Below, piece by piece: positions 21,063 through 21,716 of a stretch of 21,716 nucleotides of DNA. A model generated the notes under the pieces. It saw nothing but the letters and a program-made list of their open reading frames with translations. It did not search any database and was not told the DNA's origin. Each line of letters opens with the position of its first letter. The stretch's first letter is position 1. This DNA comes from Monoraphidium neglectum. Its lineage: Eukaryota; Chlorophyta; Chlorophyceae; Sphaeropleales; Selenastraceae. The position numbers were made by a program, and so were the translations under genes. Where the stretch lies: contig NW_014012941.1 of the NCBI RefSeq assembly GCF_000611645.1, positions 1 to 21,716 on the forward strand, in the 5' to 3' direction.

Positions 21063-21716
21063 GGGTTTAGGGTTTAGATATGAACCCTTGCACGACTGCC
21101 CAGCGGTTCATGGTGGTTGCAGACGTTCCCCCTCGTCCTAACACGCCTGCAGCAGTGTCTGGTGGGTGCATGGGACGTGCCAGATGTATGCCAACGAAGG
21201 TGGCTGGGGGGAGCATGGTGCAACCACCCCCACAGATTCAAATCCTGAGTCAACAATGGGCACAGTCTGCCCCAAACGACCCTCGGTGCAGTCCTGGAAC
21301 CCAGCTTTTTTGGGCTGGAGTCGAAGAACTCATCCACCCCGACAACTCACGAGGTCCGGTTCGCCGGCGGTATGGGTGCGTGTACCCATGGAGTGAGGGG
21401 GTGCCTGCAGATTGGTGCACACAGTTTGGCACGCATGATCACTGGCCTCAACAGCCCATCCAGGGGTGTGTCTGCTTGTAAGAGGGCTAAATACTGTGCA
21501 GATACTAACCCCAAGAGCCACAGCCCAAAACATTGCAGGCTGGGCAGCAGTTCATTTTTTAGGGTTTAGGGTTTAGGTTTAGGGTTTAGGGTTTAATTTT
21601 GAACCCTCAAGGGTTTAGGGTTTAAGGGTTTAGGGTTTAGATTTGAACCCTTGTGTGACTGGGCAGCAAGTTCTGGCGGCTGCAGACATTCCACCTGGTC
21701 CTGAGACGCGTTGGGC
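21063..21716 (+). repeat. Subtelomeric repeat, about 563-bp period, second copy cut by window end
   Basis: The segment starting at 21063 recurs at 21626: both begin with two TTTAGGG units, then a GATATGAACCC/GATTTGAACCC block, then about 70 bases with matching words (GACTG, AGC, CAGAC, TTCC, TCCT). By hand alignment, roughly three quarters of 87 positions agree. A shorter related fragment (CTGGGCAGCAGTTC) precedes the telomeric array near 21540. Only about 90 bases of the second copy are in the window. Confidence 0.75.
21558..21640 (+). repeat. Plant-type telomeric repeat array (TTTAGGG)n, interrupted
   Basis: Several TTTAGGG units, some with one-base slips (TTTAGG, TTTAAGGG), occupy about 21558-21595 and 21609-21640, split by a short GAACCCTCAA-type spacer. 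A smaller block sits at 21063-21077. The G-rich strand is the plus strand, the orientation expected at a right-hand chromosome end. TTTAGGG rather than the eight-base TTTTAGGG argues against Chlamydomonas and fits Chlorella-like algae. Confidence 0.88.

Overview
The window reads as nuclear DNA of a photosynthetic green alga, most likely a trebouxiophyte or other Chlorella-like chlorophyte. The evidence is GC-rich, intron-dense genes with GTG-type splice donors, TGTAA-type polyadenylation signals, polyglutamine/polyglycine low-complexity inserts, two genes for plastid-targeted proteins (a CYP38/TLP40 thylakoid-lumen cyclophilin and a PHT4/ANTR anion transporter), and plant-type TTTAGGG telomeric repeats at the right edge. 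The species cannot be fixed from the sequence alone.

Layout, left to right. (1) 3-527 (+): C-terminal part of a polyQ protein that begins outside the window. (2) 1466-2437 (-): an apparently intronless ATL-like RING-H2 E3 ubiquitin ligase with one N-terminal membrane segment. (3) About 2586-4168 (-): a probable secreted protein with a possible CUB-like domain and a Q20/P9 tract; its exon model is tentative. (4) 4857-12283 (+): SEC5/EXOC2, an exocyst subunit. I reconstructed 20 exons (3459 coding bases, 1152 residues, frame kept at every junction), including one GC-AG intron. (5) 12811-15136 (-): PHT4-family plastid phosphate/anion transporter, 4 exons, 604 residues, convergent with SEC5. (6) 16805-19871 (+): CYP38/TLP40, 9 exons, 439 residues, divergent from PHT4 across a 1.67-kb intergenic region. 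(7) 19872-21716: no convincing gene, passing into diverged repeats of about 563 bp that carry TTTAGGG arrays. The G-rich strand points right, as expected near a right-hand chromosome end.

The genes do not form an operon or a single pathway. SEC5 serves secretion and the RING protein ubiquitination. PHT4 and CYP38 both belong to the chloroplast and lie head to head, so shared light-responsive control is possible but unproven. I found no CRISPR array, transposon with recognisable coding capacity, rRNA or tRNA. The less ordinary signals are the subtelomeric repeat, the GC-AG intron, the many GTGCG donors, the low-complexity inserts inside conserved proteins, and the uncharacterised CUB-like secreted gene.
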